This document shows, piece after piece, positions 49,351-60,164 of a DNA stretch of 64,000 nucleotides (its first letter is position 1; every line of letters begins with the position of its first letter). The stretch comes from Dipylidium caninum (lineage: Eukaryota; Platyhelminthes; Cestoda; Cyclophyllidea; Dipylidiidae): assembly GCA_017562135.1 (NCBI GenBank), contig QEYB01000812.1:1-64000 (forward strand), written 5' to 3'. A model generated the notes under the pieces. It saw only the letters and a list, made by a program, of their open reading frames with translations, did not search any database and had not been told where the DNA came from. Position numbers and translations under genes: made by a program.

Positions 49351-52300
49351 GCACTCGGATTCACGAAGGTATGTGGAGTGAGCGTGGTGTCATTGATGGA
49401 GTATGGAGGAAAGACGATGTGCTGCGTTGAAGAAGCGTTGGATGATGGAGACGGTGATGTTGTAGTGTGTGGCAGGTTGAGGTGAATTGGAGAGAGGCGG
49501 TGCGGAGCGTGAGCAAAGCATTGTCTTCGCAAGGCACTCGGATTCACGAAGGTATGTGGAGTGAGCGTGGTGTCATTGATGGAGTATGGAGGAAAGACGA
49601 TGTGCTGCGTTGAAGAAGCGTTGGATGATGGAGACGGTGATGTTGTAGTGTGTGGCAGGTTGAGGTGAATTGGAGAGAGGCGGTGCGGAGCGTGAGCAAA
49701 GCATTGTCTTCGCAAGGCACTCGGATTCACGAAGGTATGTGGAGTGAGCGTGGTGTCATTGATGGAGTATGGAGGAAAGACGATGTGCTGCGTTGAAGAA
49801 GCGTTGGATGATGGAGACGGTGATGTTGTAGTGTGTGGCAGGTTGAGGTGAATAGGAGAGAGGCGGTGCGGAGCGTGAGCAAAGCATTGTCTTCGCAAGG
49901 CACTCGGATTCACGAAGGTATGTGGAGTGAGCGTGGTGTCATTGATGGAGTATGGAGGAAAGACGATGTGCTGCGTTGAAGAAGCGTTGGATGATGGAGA
50001 CGGTGATGTTGTAGTGTGTGGCAGGTTGAGGTGAATTGGAGAGAGGCGGTGCGGAGCGTGAGCAAAGCATTGTCTTCGCAAGGCACTCGGATTCACGAAG
50101 GTATGTGGAGTGAGCGTGGTGTCATTGATGGAGTATGGAGGAAAGACGATGTGCTGCGTTGAAGAAGCGTTGGATGATGGAGACGGTGATGTTGTAGTGT
50201 GTGGCAGGTTGAGGTGAATTGGAGAGAGGCGGTGCGGAGCGTGAGCAAAGCATTGTCTTCGCAAGGCACTCGGATTCACGAAGGTATGTGGAGTGAGCGT
50301 GGTGTCATTGATGGAGTATGGAGGAAAGACGATGTGCTGCGTTGAAGAAGCGTTGGATGATGGAGACGGTGATGTTGTAGTGTGTGGCAGGTTGAGGTGA
50401 ATTGGAGAGAGGCGGTGCGGAGCGTGAGCAAAGCATTGTCTTCGCAAGGCACTCGGATTCACGAAGGTATGTGGAGTGAGCGTGGTGTCATTGATGGAGT
50501 ATGGAGGAAAGACGATGTGCTGCGTTGAAGAAGCGTTGGATGATGGAGACGGTGATGTTGTAGTGTGTGGCAGGTTGAGGTGAATTGGAGAGAGGCGGTG
50601 CGGAGCGTGAGCAAAGCATTGTCTTCGCAAGGCACTCGGATTCACGAAGGTATGTGGAGTGAGCGTGGTGTCATTGATGGAGTATGGAGGAAAGACGATG
50701 TGCTGCGTTGAAGAAGCGTTGGATGATGGAGACGGTGATGTTGTAGTGTGTGGCAGGTTGAGGTGAATTGGAGAGAGGCGGTGCGGAGCGTGAGCAAAGC
50801 ATTGTCTTCGCAAGGCACTCGGATTCACGAAGGTATGTGGAGTGAGCGTGGTGTCATTGATGGAGTATGGAGGAAAGACGATGTGCTGCGTTGAAGAAGC
50901 GTTGGATGATGGAGACGGTGATGTTGTAGTGTGTGGCAGGTTGAGGTGAATTGGAGAGAGGCGGTGCGGAGCGTGAGCAAAGCATTGTCTTCGCAAGGCA
51001 CTCGGATTCACGAAGGTATGTGGAGTGAGCGTGGTGTCATTGATGGAGTATGGAGGAAAGACGATGTGCTGCGTTGAAGAAGCGTTGGATGATGGAGACG
51101 GTGATGTTGTAGTGTGTGGCAGGTTGAGGTGAAAGGAGAGAGGCGGTGCGGAGCGTGAGCAAAGCATTGTCTTCGCAAGGCACTCGGATTCACGAAGGTA
51201 TGTGGAGTGAGCGTGGTGTCATTGATGGAGTATGGAGGAAAGACGATGTGCTGCGTTGAAGAAGCGTTGGATGATGGAGACGGTGATGTTGTAGTGTGTG
51301 GCAGGTTGAGGTGAATTGGAGAGAGGCGGTGCGGAGCGTGAGCAAAGCATTGTCTTCGCAAGGCACTCGGATTCACGAAGGTATGTGGAGTGAGCGTGGT
51401 GTCATTGATGGAGTATGGAGGAAAGACGATGTGCTGCGTTGAAGAAGCGTTGGATGATGGAGACGGTGATGTTGTAGTGTGTGGCAGGTTGAGGTGAATT
51501 GGAGAGAGGCGGTGCGGAGCGTGAGCAAAGCATTGTCTTCGCAAGGCACTCGGATTCACGAAGGTATGTGGAGTGAGCGTGGTGTCATTGATGGAGTATG
51601 GAGGAAAGACGATGTGCTGCGTTGAAGAAGCGTTGGATGATGGAGACGGTGATGTTGTAGTGTGTGGCAGGTTGAGGTGAAAGGAGAGAGGCGGTGCGGA
51701 GCGTGAGCAAAGCATTGTCTTCGCAAGGCACTCGGATTCACGAAGGTATGTGGAGTGAGCGTGGTGTCATTGATGGAGTATGGAGGAAAGACGATGTGCT
51801 GCGTTGAAGAAGCGTTGGATGATGGAGACGGTGATGTTGTAGTGTGTGGCAGGTTGAGGTGAATTGGAGAGAGGCGGTGCGGAGCGTGAGCAAAGCATTG
51901 TCTTCGCAAGGCACTCGGATTCACGAAGGTATGTGGAGTGAGCGTGGTGTCATTGATGGAGTATGGAGGAAAGACGATGTGCTGCGTTGAAGAAGCGTTG
52001 GATGATGGAGACGGTGATGTTGTAGTGTGTGGCAGGTTGAGGTGAAGGAGAGAGGCGGTGCGGAGCGTGAGCAAAGCATTGTCTTCGCAAGGCACTCGGA
52101 TTCACGAAGGTATGTGGAGTGAGCGTGGTGTCATTGATGGAGTATGGAGGAAAGACGATGTGCTGCGTTGAAGAAGCGTTGGATGATGGAGACGGTGATG
52201 TTGTAGTGTGTGGCAGGTTGAGGTGAATTGGAGAGAGGCGGTGCGGAGCGTGAGCAAAGCATTGTCTTCGCAAGGCACTCGGATTCACGAAGGTATGTGG

Positions 52301-52714
52301 AGTGAGCGTGGTGTCATTGATGGAGTATGGAGGAAAGACGATGTGCTGCGTTGAAGAGCGTTGGATGATGGAGACGGTGATGTTGTAGTGTGTGGCAGGT
52401 TGAGGTGAATTGGAGAGAGGCGGTGCGGAGCGTGAGCAAAGCATTGTCTTCGCAAGGCACTCGGATTCACGAAGGTATGTGGAGTGAGCGTGGTGTCATT
52501 GATGGAGTATGGAGGAAAGACGATGTGCTGCGTTGAAGAAGCGTTGGATGATGGAGACGGTGATGTTGTAGTGTGTGGCAGGTTGAGGTGAAGGAGAGAG
52601 GCGGTGCGGAGCGTGAGCAAAGCATTGTCTTCGCAAGGCACTCGGATTCACGAAGGTATGTGGAGTGAGCGTGGTGTCATTGATGGAGTATGGAGGAAAG
52701 ACGATGTGCTGCGT

Positions 52715-54060
52715 TGAAGGAGCGTTGGATGATGGAGACGGTGATGTTGTAGTGTGTGGGAGGTTGAGGTGAAAGGAGAGAGGCGGTGCGGAGCGTGAGC
52801 AAAGCATTGTCTTCGCAAGGCACTCGGATTCACGAAGGTATGTGGAGTGAGCGTGGTGTCATTGATGGAGTATGGAGGAAAGACGATGTGCTGCGTTGAA
52901 GAAGCGTTGGATGATGGAGACGGTGATGTTGTAGTGTGTGGCAGGTTGAGGTGAATTGGAGAGAGGCGGTGCGGAGCGTGAGCAAAGCATTGTCTTCGCA
53001 AGGCACTCGGATTCACGAAGGTATGTGGAGTGAGCGTGGTGTCATTGATGGAGTATGGAGGAAAGACGATGTGCTGCGTTGAAGAAGCGTTGGATGATGG
53101 AGACGGTGATGTTGTAGTGTGTGGCAGGTTGAGGTGAATTGGAGAGAGGCGGTGCGGAGCGTGAGCAAAGCATTGTCTTCGCAAGGCACTCGGATTCACG
53201 AAGGTATGTGGAGTGAGCGTGGTGTCATTGATGGAGTATGGAGGAAAGACGATGTGCTGCGTTGAAGAAGCGTTGGATGATGGAGACGGTGATGTTGTAG
53301 TGTGTGGCAGGTTGAGGTGAAAGAGAGGCGGTGCGGAGCGTGAGCAAAGCATTGTCTTCGCAAGGCACTCGGATTCACGAAGGTATGTGGAGTGAGCGTG
53401 GTGTCATTGATGGAGTATGGAGGAAAGACGATGTGCTGCGTTGAAGGAGCGTTGGATGATGGAGACGGTGATGTTGTAGTGTGTGGGAGGTTGAGGTGAA
53501 AGGAGAGAGGCGGTGCGGAGCGTGAGCAAAGCATTGTCTTCGCAAGGCACTCGGATTCACGAAGGTATGTGGAGTGAGCGTGGTGTCATTGATGGAGTAT
53601 GGAGGAAAGACGATGTGCTGCGTTGAAGGAGCGTTGGATGATGGAGACGGTGATGTTGTAGTGTGTGGGAGGTTGAGGTGAAATGGAGAGAGGCGGTGCG
53701 GAGCGTGAGCAAAGCATTGTCTTCGCAAGGCACTCGGATTCACGAAGGTATGTGGAGTGAGCGTGGTGTCATTGATGGAGTATGGAGGAAAGACGATGTG
53801 CTGCGTTGAAGGAGCGTTGGATGATGGAGACGGTGATGTTGTAGTGTGTGGGAGGTTGAGGTGAAATGGAGAGAGGCGGTGCGGAGCGTGAGCAAAGCAT
53901 TGTCTTCGCAAGGCACTCGGATTCACGAAGGTATGTGGAGTGAGCGTGGTGTCATTGATGGAGTATGGAGGAAAGACGATGTGCTGCGTTGAAGGAGCGT
54001 TGGATGATGGAGACGGTGATGTTGTAGTGTGTGGGAGGTTGAGGTGAAAAGGAGAGAGGC
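52715..54060 (+). repeat. B2 sub-family copies, right part of B
   Basis: Copies with GAAGGAGCG and GTGTGGGAGG occur near 52,720-52,775 and in four consecutive monomers from about 53,440 to 54,055. Their dinucleotide region reads GAAAGG, GAAAGG, GAAATGG, GAAATGG and GAAAAGG in order, so this block is a small radiation of B2 forms. Ordinary B lies between (52.8-53.4 kb) and after it. Confidence 0.8.
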
Positions 54061-56969
54061 GGTGCGGAGCGTGAGCAAAGCATTGTCTTCGCAAGGCACT
54101 CGGATTCACGAAGGTATGTGGAGTGAGCGTGGTGTCATTGATGGAGTATGGAGGAAAGACGATGTGCTGCGTTGAAGAAGCGTTGGATGATGGAGACGGT
54201 GATGTTGTAGTGTGTGGCAGGTTGAGGTGAATTGGAGAGAGGCGGTGCGGAGCGTGAGCAAAGCATTGTCTTCGCAAGGCACTCGGATTCACGAAGGTAT
54301 GTGGAGTGAGCGTGGTGTCATTGATGGAGTATGGAGGAAAGACGATGTGCTGCGTTGAAGAAGCGTTGGATGATGGAGACGGTGATGTTGTAGTGTGTGG
54401 CAGGTTGAGGTGAATTGGAGAGAGGCGGTGCGGAGCGTGAGCAAAGCATTGTCTTCGCAAGGCACTCGGATTCACGAAGGTATGTGGAGTGAGCGTGGTG
54501 TCATTGATGGAGTATGGAGGAAAGACGATGTGCTGCGTTGAAGAAGCGTTGGATGATGGAGACGGTGATGTTGTAGTGTGTGGCAGGTTGAGGTGAATTG
54601 GAGAGAGGCGGTGCGGAGCGTGAGCAAAGCATTGTCTTCGCAAGGCACTCGGATTCACGAAGGTATGTGGAGTGAGCGTGGTGTCATTGATGGAGTATGG
54701 AGGAAAGACGATGTGCTGCGTTGAAGAAGCGTTGGATGATGGAGACGGTGATGTTGTAGTGTGTGGCAGGTTGAGGTGAATTGGAGAGAGGCGGTGCGGA
54801 GCGTGAGCAAAGCATTGTCTTCGCAAGGCACTCGGATTCACGAAGGTATGTGGAGTGAGCGTGGTGTCATTGATGGAGTATGGAGGAAAGACGATGTGCT
54901 GCGTTGAAGAAGCGTTGGATGATGGAGACGGTGATGTTGTAGTGTGTGGCAGGTTGAGGTGAATTGGAGAGAGGCGGTGCGGAGCGTGAGCAAAGCATTG
55001 TCTTCGCAAGGCACTCGGATTCACGAAGGTATGTGGAGTGAGCGTGGTGTCATTGATGGAGTATGGAGGAAAGACGATGTGCTGCGTTGAAGAAGCGTTG
55101 GATGATGGAGACGGTGATGTTGTAGTGTGTGGCAGGTTGAGGTGAATTGGAGAGAGGCGGTGCGGAGCGTGAGCAAAGCATTGTCTTCGCAAGGCACTCG
55201 GATTCACGAAGGTATGTGGAGTGAGCGTGGTGTCATTGATGGAGTATGGAGGAAAGACGATGTGCTGCGTTGAAGAAGCGTTGGATGATGGAGACGGTGA
55301 TGTTGTAGTGTGTGGCAGGTTGAGGTGAATTGGAGAGAGGCGGTGCGGAGCGTGAGCAAAGCATTGTCTTCGCAAGGCACTCGGATTCACGAAGGTATGT
55401 GGAGTGAGCGTGGTGTCATTGATGGAGTATGGAGGAAAGACGATGTGCTGCGTTGAAGAAGCGTTGGATGATGGAGACGGTGATGTTGTAGTGTGTGGCA
55501 GGTTGAGGTGAATTGGAGAGAGGCGGTGCGGAGCGTGAGCAAAGCATTGTCTTCGCAAGGCACTCGGATTCACGAAGGTATGTGGAGTGAGCGTGGTGTC
55601 ATTGATGGAGTATGGAGGAAAGACGATGTGCTGCGTTGAAGAAGCGTTGGATGATGGAGACGGTGATGTTGTAGTGTGTGGCAGGTTGAGGTGAATTGGA
55701 GAGAGGCGGTGCGGAGCGTGAGCAAAGCATTGTCTTCGCAAGGCACTCGGATTCACGAAGGTATGTGGAGTGAGCGTGGTGTCATTGATGGAGTATGGAG
55801 GAAAGACGATGTGCTGCGTTGAAGAAGCGTTGGATGATGGAGACGGTGATGTTGTAGTGTGTGGCAGGTTGAGGTGAATTGGAGAGAGGCGGTGCGGAGC
55901 GTGAGCAAAGCATTGTCTTCGCAAGGCACTCGGATTCACGAAGGTATGTGGAGTGAGCGTGGTGTCATTGATGGAGTATGGAGGAAAGACGATGTGCTGC
56001 GTTGAAGAAGCGTTGGATGATGGAGACGGTGATGTTGTAGTGTGTGGCAGGTTGAGGTGAATTGGAGAGAGGCGGTGCGGAGCGTGAGCAAAGCATTGTC
56101 TTCGCAAGGCACTCGGATTCACGAAGGTATGTGGAGTGAGCGTGGTGTCATTGATGGAGTATGGAGGAAAGACGATGTGCTGCGTTGAAGAAGCGTTGGA
56201 TGATGGAGACGGTGATGTTGTAGTGTGTGGCAGGTTGAGGTGAATTGGAGAGAGGCGGTGCGGAGCGTGAGCAAAGCATTGTCTTCGCAAGGCACTCGGA
56301 TTCACGAAGGTATGTGGAGTGAGCGTGGTGTCATTGATGGAGTATGGAGGAAAGACGATGTGCTGCGTTGAAGAAGCGTTGGATGATGGAGACGGTGATG
56401 TTGTAGTGTGTGGCAGGTTGAGGTGAATTGGAGAGAGGCGGTGCGGAGCGTGAGCAAAGCATTGTCTTCGCAAGGCACTCGGATTCACGAAGGTATGTGG
56501 AGTGAGCGTGGTGTCATTGATGGAGTATGGAGGAAAGACGATGTGCTGCGTTGAAGAAGCGTTGGATGATGGAGACGGTGATGTTGTAGTGTGTGGCAGG
56601 TTGAGGTGAATTGGAGAGAGGCGGTGCGGAGCGTGAGCAAAGCATTGTCTTCGCAAGGCACTCGGATTCACGAAGGTATGTGGAGTGAGCGTGGTGTCAT
56701 TGATGGAGTATGGAGGAAAGACGATGTGCTGCGTTGAAGAAGCGTTGGATGATGGAGACAGTGATGTTGTAGTGTGTGGCAGGTTGAGGTGAATTGGAGA
56801 GAGGCGGTGCGGAGCGTGAGCAAAGCATTGTCTTCGCAAGGCACTCGGATTCACGAAGGTATGTGGAGTGAGCGTGGTGTCATTGATGGAGTATGGAGGA
56901 AAGACGATGTGCTGCGTTGAAGAAGCGTTGGATGATGGAGACGGTGATGTTGTAGTGTGTGGCAGGTTG

Positions 56970-57413
56970 AGGTGAAAGGAGAGAGGCGGTGCGGAGCGTG
57001 AGCAAAGCATTGTCTTCGCAAGGCACTCGGATTCACGAAGGTATGTGGAAGTGAGCGTGGTGCATTGATGGAGTATGGAGGAAAGACGATGTGCTGCGTT
57101 GAAGAAGCGTGGATGATGGAGACGGTGATGTTGGTGTGTGGCAGGTTGAGGTGAATTGCGGAGCGTGAGCAAAGCATTGTCTTCGCAAGGCACTCGGATT
57201 CACGAAGGTATGTGGAGTGAGCGTGGTGTCATTGATGGAGTATGGAGGAAAGACGATGTGCTGCGTTGAAGAAGCGTTGGATGATGGAGACGTGATGTTG
57301 TGTGTGTCAGGTTGAGGTGAATTGGAGAGAGGCGGTGCGGAGCGTGAGCAAAGCATTGTCTTCGCAAGGCACTCGGATTCACGAAGGTATGTGGAGTGAG
57401 CGTGGTGTCATTG
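56970..57413 (+). repeat. Degenerate right edge of the B array
   Basis: The last two to three monomers carry clustered changes: GTGGAAGTGAGC near 57,046, GGTGCATTGATGG near 57,059, GTTGGTGTGTGG near 57,131, a loss of about 17 bp in GAATTGCGGAGCG near 57,152, and GTTGTGTGTGTCAGG near 57,298. The final copy breaks off in GTCATTGATGG. Unlike the left edge, no A-like blocks are seen. Confidence 0.85.
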
Positions 57414-57426
57414 ATGGTTGGAGTCC
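57409..57426. other. Junction between satellite B and the 2.33-kb repeat
   Basis: B sequence ends at TCATTGATGG; a short TTGGAG follows, and the 2.33-kb unit begins internally at TCCATTACTTGC (57,424). In the second and third units the same motif is preceded by GTGCCCATGT instead, so the first unit is joined to the satellite at an internal point. There is no target-site duplication or terminal repeat that would suggest a transposon insertion. Confidence 0.85.
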
Positions 57427-57538
57427 ATTACTTGCTTGAATACATTTAATTACCTGTGGCTCATGCTGAGGCTACACGCCTAAGTTAGTGTATGTACATG
57501 TGAATATGTCTTGATGTTAGGACTATTATGGGTGTATC

Positions 57539-57565
57539 GTTGTTGTTGTTGTTGTTGTTGTTGTT
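57539..57565 (+). repeat. (GTT)9 microsatellite, unit 1
   Basis: Nine perfect GTT units lie between GGTGTATC and TCACGTG. The homologous tracts have 12 units in unit 2 and 11 in unit 3. Confidence 0.95.
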
Positions 57566-57794
57566 TCACGTGTAAAATGAAGAAATATACTTGATTATTG
57601 TGAAGGTGTGGGTTTTTGTTGACTTGTGGTAGTGAAGGAGGTGGCGAGCGTTGGTTAGCCTCTTGGGATGAAGTCATGTTATTGTAGCTTTTCTTGGCTC
57701 TCTTCTACTAGTGATGAAGTTATTGGGCAAAGTTTTTGCTTCTATTGTTTAAGTCAGGGTGGTGTATGAGGTGAATTGGGCTAGGGATTATTAT

Positions 57795-57838
57795 GACGCA
57801 TGCATGCGTGCATACGTACATCCATACATACATGCGTC
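57795..57838. repeat. GCATGC-rich inverted repeat, unit 1
   Basis: GACGCATG at the left and CATGCGTC at the right are exact inverted copies spanning 44 bp. Inside lies a 14-bp perfect palindrome, ACGCATGCATGCGT (57,796-57,809), followed by an alternating purine-pyrimidine-like CATACGTACATCC stretch. It could form a hairpin or cruciform; no function is shown. Confidence 0.85.
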
Positions 57839-58138
57839 CATATATACAAACGTGATGAATGTATGAGTGCAACTTTGTAATGGTGGGAGTTGGTTACTTG
57901 GGAAGTCTTGTATAGAAGGAAGGGCTGTAAGGAGTAATGTTGTTCTTGGTATGTCGACGTGATGTTGTTTTGGGCCCAGTGTAGAGTGTATTGTGAAGTA
58001 GGAATGATAAGGAGAGTATGTGGGTGGGTTTTGTTGTTTTTATGTTAGACGAGTATTTATTTGTTGAGCAGTTGATAATTCTCATTATTCACGTGGACAT
58101 GTGGGTATGCTGTATGTGATTAGTGCATATGGTGTTAC

Positions 58139-58470
58139 ATGGTGCATAGTGGCGAAGCGATGATGGCTGGAGTTGAAGAAGTGTGGAGTGAGGAAGGCAG
58201 TGATCGAATGAGGGTGTGTCGAGGTAGCAGTTGGAGTGAACTGCCGAGTGAGAGGTGGGTAGCAGTGTGGACGAGGCGTTGTCTTCGAGAGGCACTCGGA
58301 TGCACGAGGTGGTGGGCGAGAGGAGGAGTAGTGTATGGGGGGAAGAGGATGTTGTGTGTTGAAAAGGGGTGGGTTGAGGGAGGCAGTGGTGAAGTAGGGT
58401 GTGGGAGGTTGTAGAGCATGGTAGAGGGGTCCACGGTGAAGAGGGTTTGCGGTGCTTTGCATTATACCTC
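58139..58470 (+). repeat. Family C satellite relative in unit 1 (about 1.8 monomers)
   Basis: The core TTGTCTTCGAGAGGCACTCG at 58,279-58,298 matches the A and B core, followed by B-like GATGCACGAGG. To the right, GAGGGAGGCAGTGGTGAAG and GTGTGGGAGGTTG match A. A second, weaker copy lies to the left with GAGGAAGGCAGTGATCGAA; the two GGCAG landmarks (58,196 and 58,382) are 186 bp apart, between the A and B monomer lengths. It is in the same orientation as the arrays. I read it as an old tandem pair of the satellite captured in, or ancestral to, the larger unit. Confidence 0.8.
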
Positions 58471-58533
58471 ATTCTTGAGGCGTCCGCATGCGTTGTGGGA
58501 GCATGGTCTTTGTCCCTTGGTCGGCGTCATTCG

Positions 58534-58575
58534 CTTTGGTCTTGGCTTTGGCTTTGGCTTTGGCTTTGGCTTTGG
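58534..58575 (+). repeat. (CTTTGG)7 minisatellite with one variant unit, unit 1
   Basis: Seven hexamers, of which the second reads TCTTGG. The tract sits just after GGCGTCATTCG and before CGAGCTCTGGC. Confidence 0.93.
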
Positions 58576-58599
58576 CGAGCTCTGGCATCGTGAATATTC

Positions 58600-59180
58600 C
58601 CTGCAGGAAGTTCGGTTAAGTGCCAGTAGAAGGATATATTTTTTTCTTACGTACTCATTTTACCTGATTTCATTCTTATTATCTCATGCCAGTGATAACG
58701 CAGTAACTTCAACAAAGTCAAATTCTCTTCTTCTTTCTAGCCTGTGAATGCTATATTTCTTGTGTTATCTTTGTGGCTACATAACATGCGCATTTTGTAG
58801 TTTATATGCGCTGACTGTGTTGCCTCGAGCGTGTTTCACTTCGCTTGGTAGGCTAGTTTTCTCGCTGGTTGGCGTTCTGTCTCCTGCTTCTTTTTCACTA
58901 ATCAGCCTTTGAGTCTTATCTTCTTATAGCGATCGTGAATTGGGGCTTTTCTACAATGTGAGTTATCGTAATAGAGCATGTCTGGTGCTCTTGCTTTGAG
59001 CTTATCTTTTATATCGATGTTTCATTATTCCCCTTGCCTACTTGAATACTTGCGAGTAATGCTGAGGCTACTGGGGTGTACGGTTGTTACTCTCGATATC
59101 CTCTGTTTATTTCTCACTTTCCAAGAAGACTTCTTTCATTTTACTCCAGTTATGTGTGTTGTCTGTTCTTCTTTTTGCCT
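58600..59180. other. T-rich interval of the 2.33-kb unit with no recognised feature
   Basis: This stretch, repeated at about 60,945-61,528 and 63,280-63,858, is rich in T on the plus strand and contains a T run after GGATATA. A 97-codon plus-strand frame beginning at 58,978 (also 61,326 with 95 codons, and 63,656) is open in all three units. It is hydrophobic and Ser-rich because it crosses the TTC tract, whose length changes by whole codons. I recognise no domain and do not annotate it as a gene. Confidence 0.6.
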
Positions 59181-59210
59181 TTCTTCTTCTTCTTCTTCTT
59201 CTTCTTCTTC
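59181..59210 (+). repeat. (TTC)10 microsatellite, unit 1
   Basis: Ten perfect TTC units after TTTTTGCCT and before AAAGTGTCAG. Confidence 0.95.
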
Positions 59211-59338
59211 AAAGTGTCAGCGGGCATTAGGACATATTCGAGGCTGTTTCTTGTTGGCATTTGTATTGTAGCCATGTTTAATTATTTACTTTACCGACTT
59301 GACGACCTCTGGCTGTATGTTGATGTTGGGACTATTAT

Positions 59339-59360
59339 GTGTGTGTGTGTGTGTGTGTGT
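59339..59360 (+). repeat. (GT)11 microsatellite, unit 1
   Basis: Eleven GT units between GGACTATTAT and ATGGTTG. Confidence 0.95.
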
Positions 59361-59856
59361 ATGGTTGTAATTAGTGGTGCATTCTGCCTACTTCTTATTT
59401 TCCACATGTCTTAGTCTGACATTTCTCTTGTCTTATCTGTCCACTTGGGGGAGGGCTCTTTTTGTTAATAAGTCAGAGCGTAATGGGACAAATTCGATGC
59501 TGTTTCCTTCTGACATCTGCTTTTTACCAATGCTTCATTATTTGCTTTCAATACTTGATTATCTGTGGCTCGTGCTGTGACTATGAGCATATTTATTGCA
59601 TTTATAAGTGGTTATAAAATCTTTTGCGCAAGTTTCCCTTTGATTGTAATCTTGTTATATCTGTCGCCTGTTGAGAGGCTATGTTCAATTTGTCAGTGCA
59701 GTAGGGTTTATGTTTCTGTTGAGCAGATGTTTCGTGCCCATGTTCCATTACTTGCTTGATACATTTAATTACCTGTGGCTCATGCTGAGGCTACACGCCT
59801 AGTTAGTGTATGTACATGTGAATATGTCTTGATGTTAGGACTATTATGGGTGTATC

Positions 59857-59857
59857 G

Positions 59858-59892
<35 letters not shown>
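59857..59892 (+). repeat. (GTT)12 microsatellite, unit 2
   Basis: Twelve perfect GTT units in the same flanks as 57,539-57,565. Confidence 0.95.
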
Positions 59893-59893
<1 letters not shown>

Positions 59894-60120
59894 CACGTGT
59901 AAAATGAAGAAATATACTTGATTATTGTGAAGGTGTGGGTTTTTGTTGACTTGTGGTAGTGAAAGAGGTGGCAAGCGTTGGTTAGCCTCTTGGATGAAGT
60001 CATGTTATTGTAGCTTTTCTTGGCTCTCTTCTACTAGTGATGAAGTTATTGGGCAAAGTTTTTGCTTCTATTGTTTAAGTCAGGGTGGTGTATGAGGTGA
60101 ATTGGGCTAGGGATTATTAT

Positions 60121-60164
60121 GACGCATGCATGCGTGCATACGTACATCCATACATACATGCGTC
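60121..60164. repeat. GCATGC-rich inverted repeat, unit 2
   Basis: The 44 bases are the same as in unit 1, with the 14-bp palindrome at 60,122-60,135. Confidence 0.85.

Larger units (their letters stand above)
23580..57413 (+). repeat. Satellite family B array, 183-bp monomer, about 185 copies
   Basis: This is a head-to-tail array of a 183-bp monomer in the same orientation as A; 28,140-28,322 is representative. A hand count of that copy gives 75 G, 43 A, 44 T and 21 C (52.5% GC), with 11 CpG against about 8.6 expected. B shares with A the block GCAAAGCATTGTCTTCG followed by AAGGCACTCG, and the GA-rich flank GAGAGAGG-GGTG-GGAGCGTG, but differs through most of the remaining monomer. B lacks the EcoRI site of A and usually has GATTC (a HinfI site) after the core. 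Variation in the core of the array is mostly one dinucleotide (TT, TA, AA or absent) in GGTGAA-GGAGAG. A heterochromatic or centromeric role is inferred from monomer size and array length only. Confidence 0.97.
57424..59743 (+). repeat. 2.33-kb tandem repeat, unit 1 (2,320 bp)
   Basis: This is the first of three tandem units, phased on TCCATTACTTGC. In order it holds: (GTT)9; a segment of mixed sequence; a GCATGC-rich inverted repeat (57,795-57,838); the family C satellite relative (58,139-58,470); (CTTTGG)n at 58,534-58,575; a T-rich stretch of about 600 bp in which I recognise nothing; (TTC)10 at 59,181-59,210; (GT)11 at 59,339-59,360; and another T-rich stretch to the end. Compared with units 2 and 3 it lacks 28 bp after 58,484. 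Several frames of 60-125 codons are open but show no domain. Confidence 0.93.

Noticed and set aside
1..57413. CRISPR array
   Set aside because: Repeats are directly adjacent 183-189-bp monomers with no unique spacers, and there are no cas genes. The layout is satellite DNA.
57409..57426. Transposon insertion at the satellite border
   Set aside because: There are no terminal inverted repeats, long terminal repeats, poly-A tail, target duplication or transposase frame at the junction.
57480..57677. Poly-glutamine frame on the minus strand at the GTT tract
   Set aside because: The Gln run is the translation of (GTT)n read on the other strand; the frame is short and without other features.
58085..58462. 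A 125-codon minus-strand frame present in all three 2.33-kb units
   Set aside because: The four substitutions I see between units 1 and 2, and two more between units 2 and 3, all change the amino acid in this frame, which is not expected of a conserved protein. It covers the satellite-like C segment and has no recognisable domain.
59181..59215. Polypyrimidine tract followed by AG as a trans-splicing acceptor (trypanosomatid-like)
   Set aside because: The tract is a TTC microsatellite of variable length, and there is no convincing coding sequence downstream to support a splice site.
58978..59271. A 97-codon plus-strand hydrophobic frame repeated at 61,326 and 63,656
   Set aside because: It is preserved only because units are nearly identical; it crosses a TTC microsatellite and has no known domain. 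One difference seen (Leu to Val in unit 3) is not silent.
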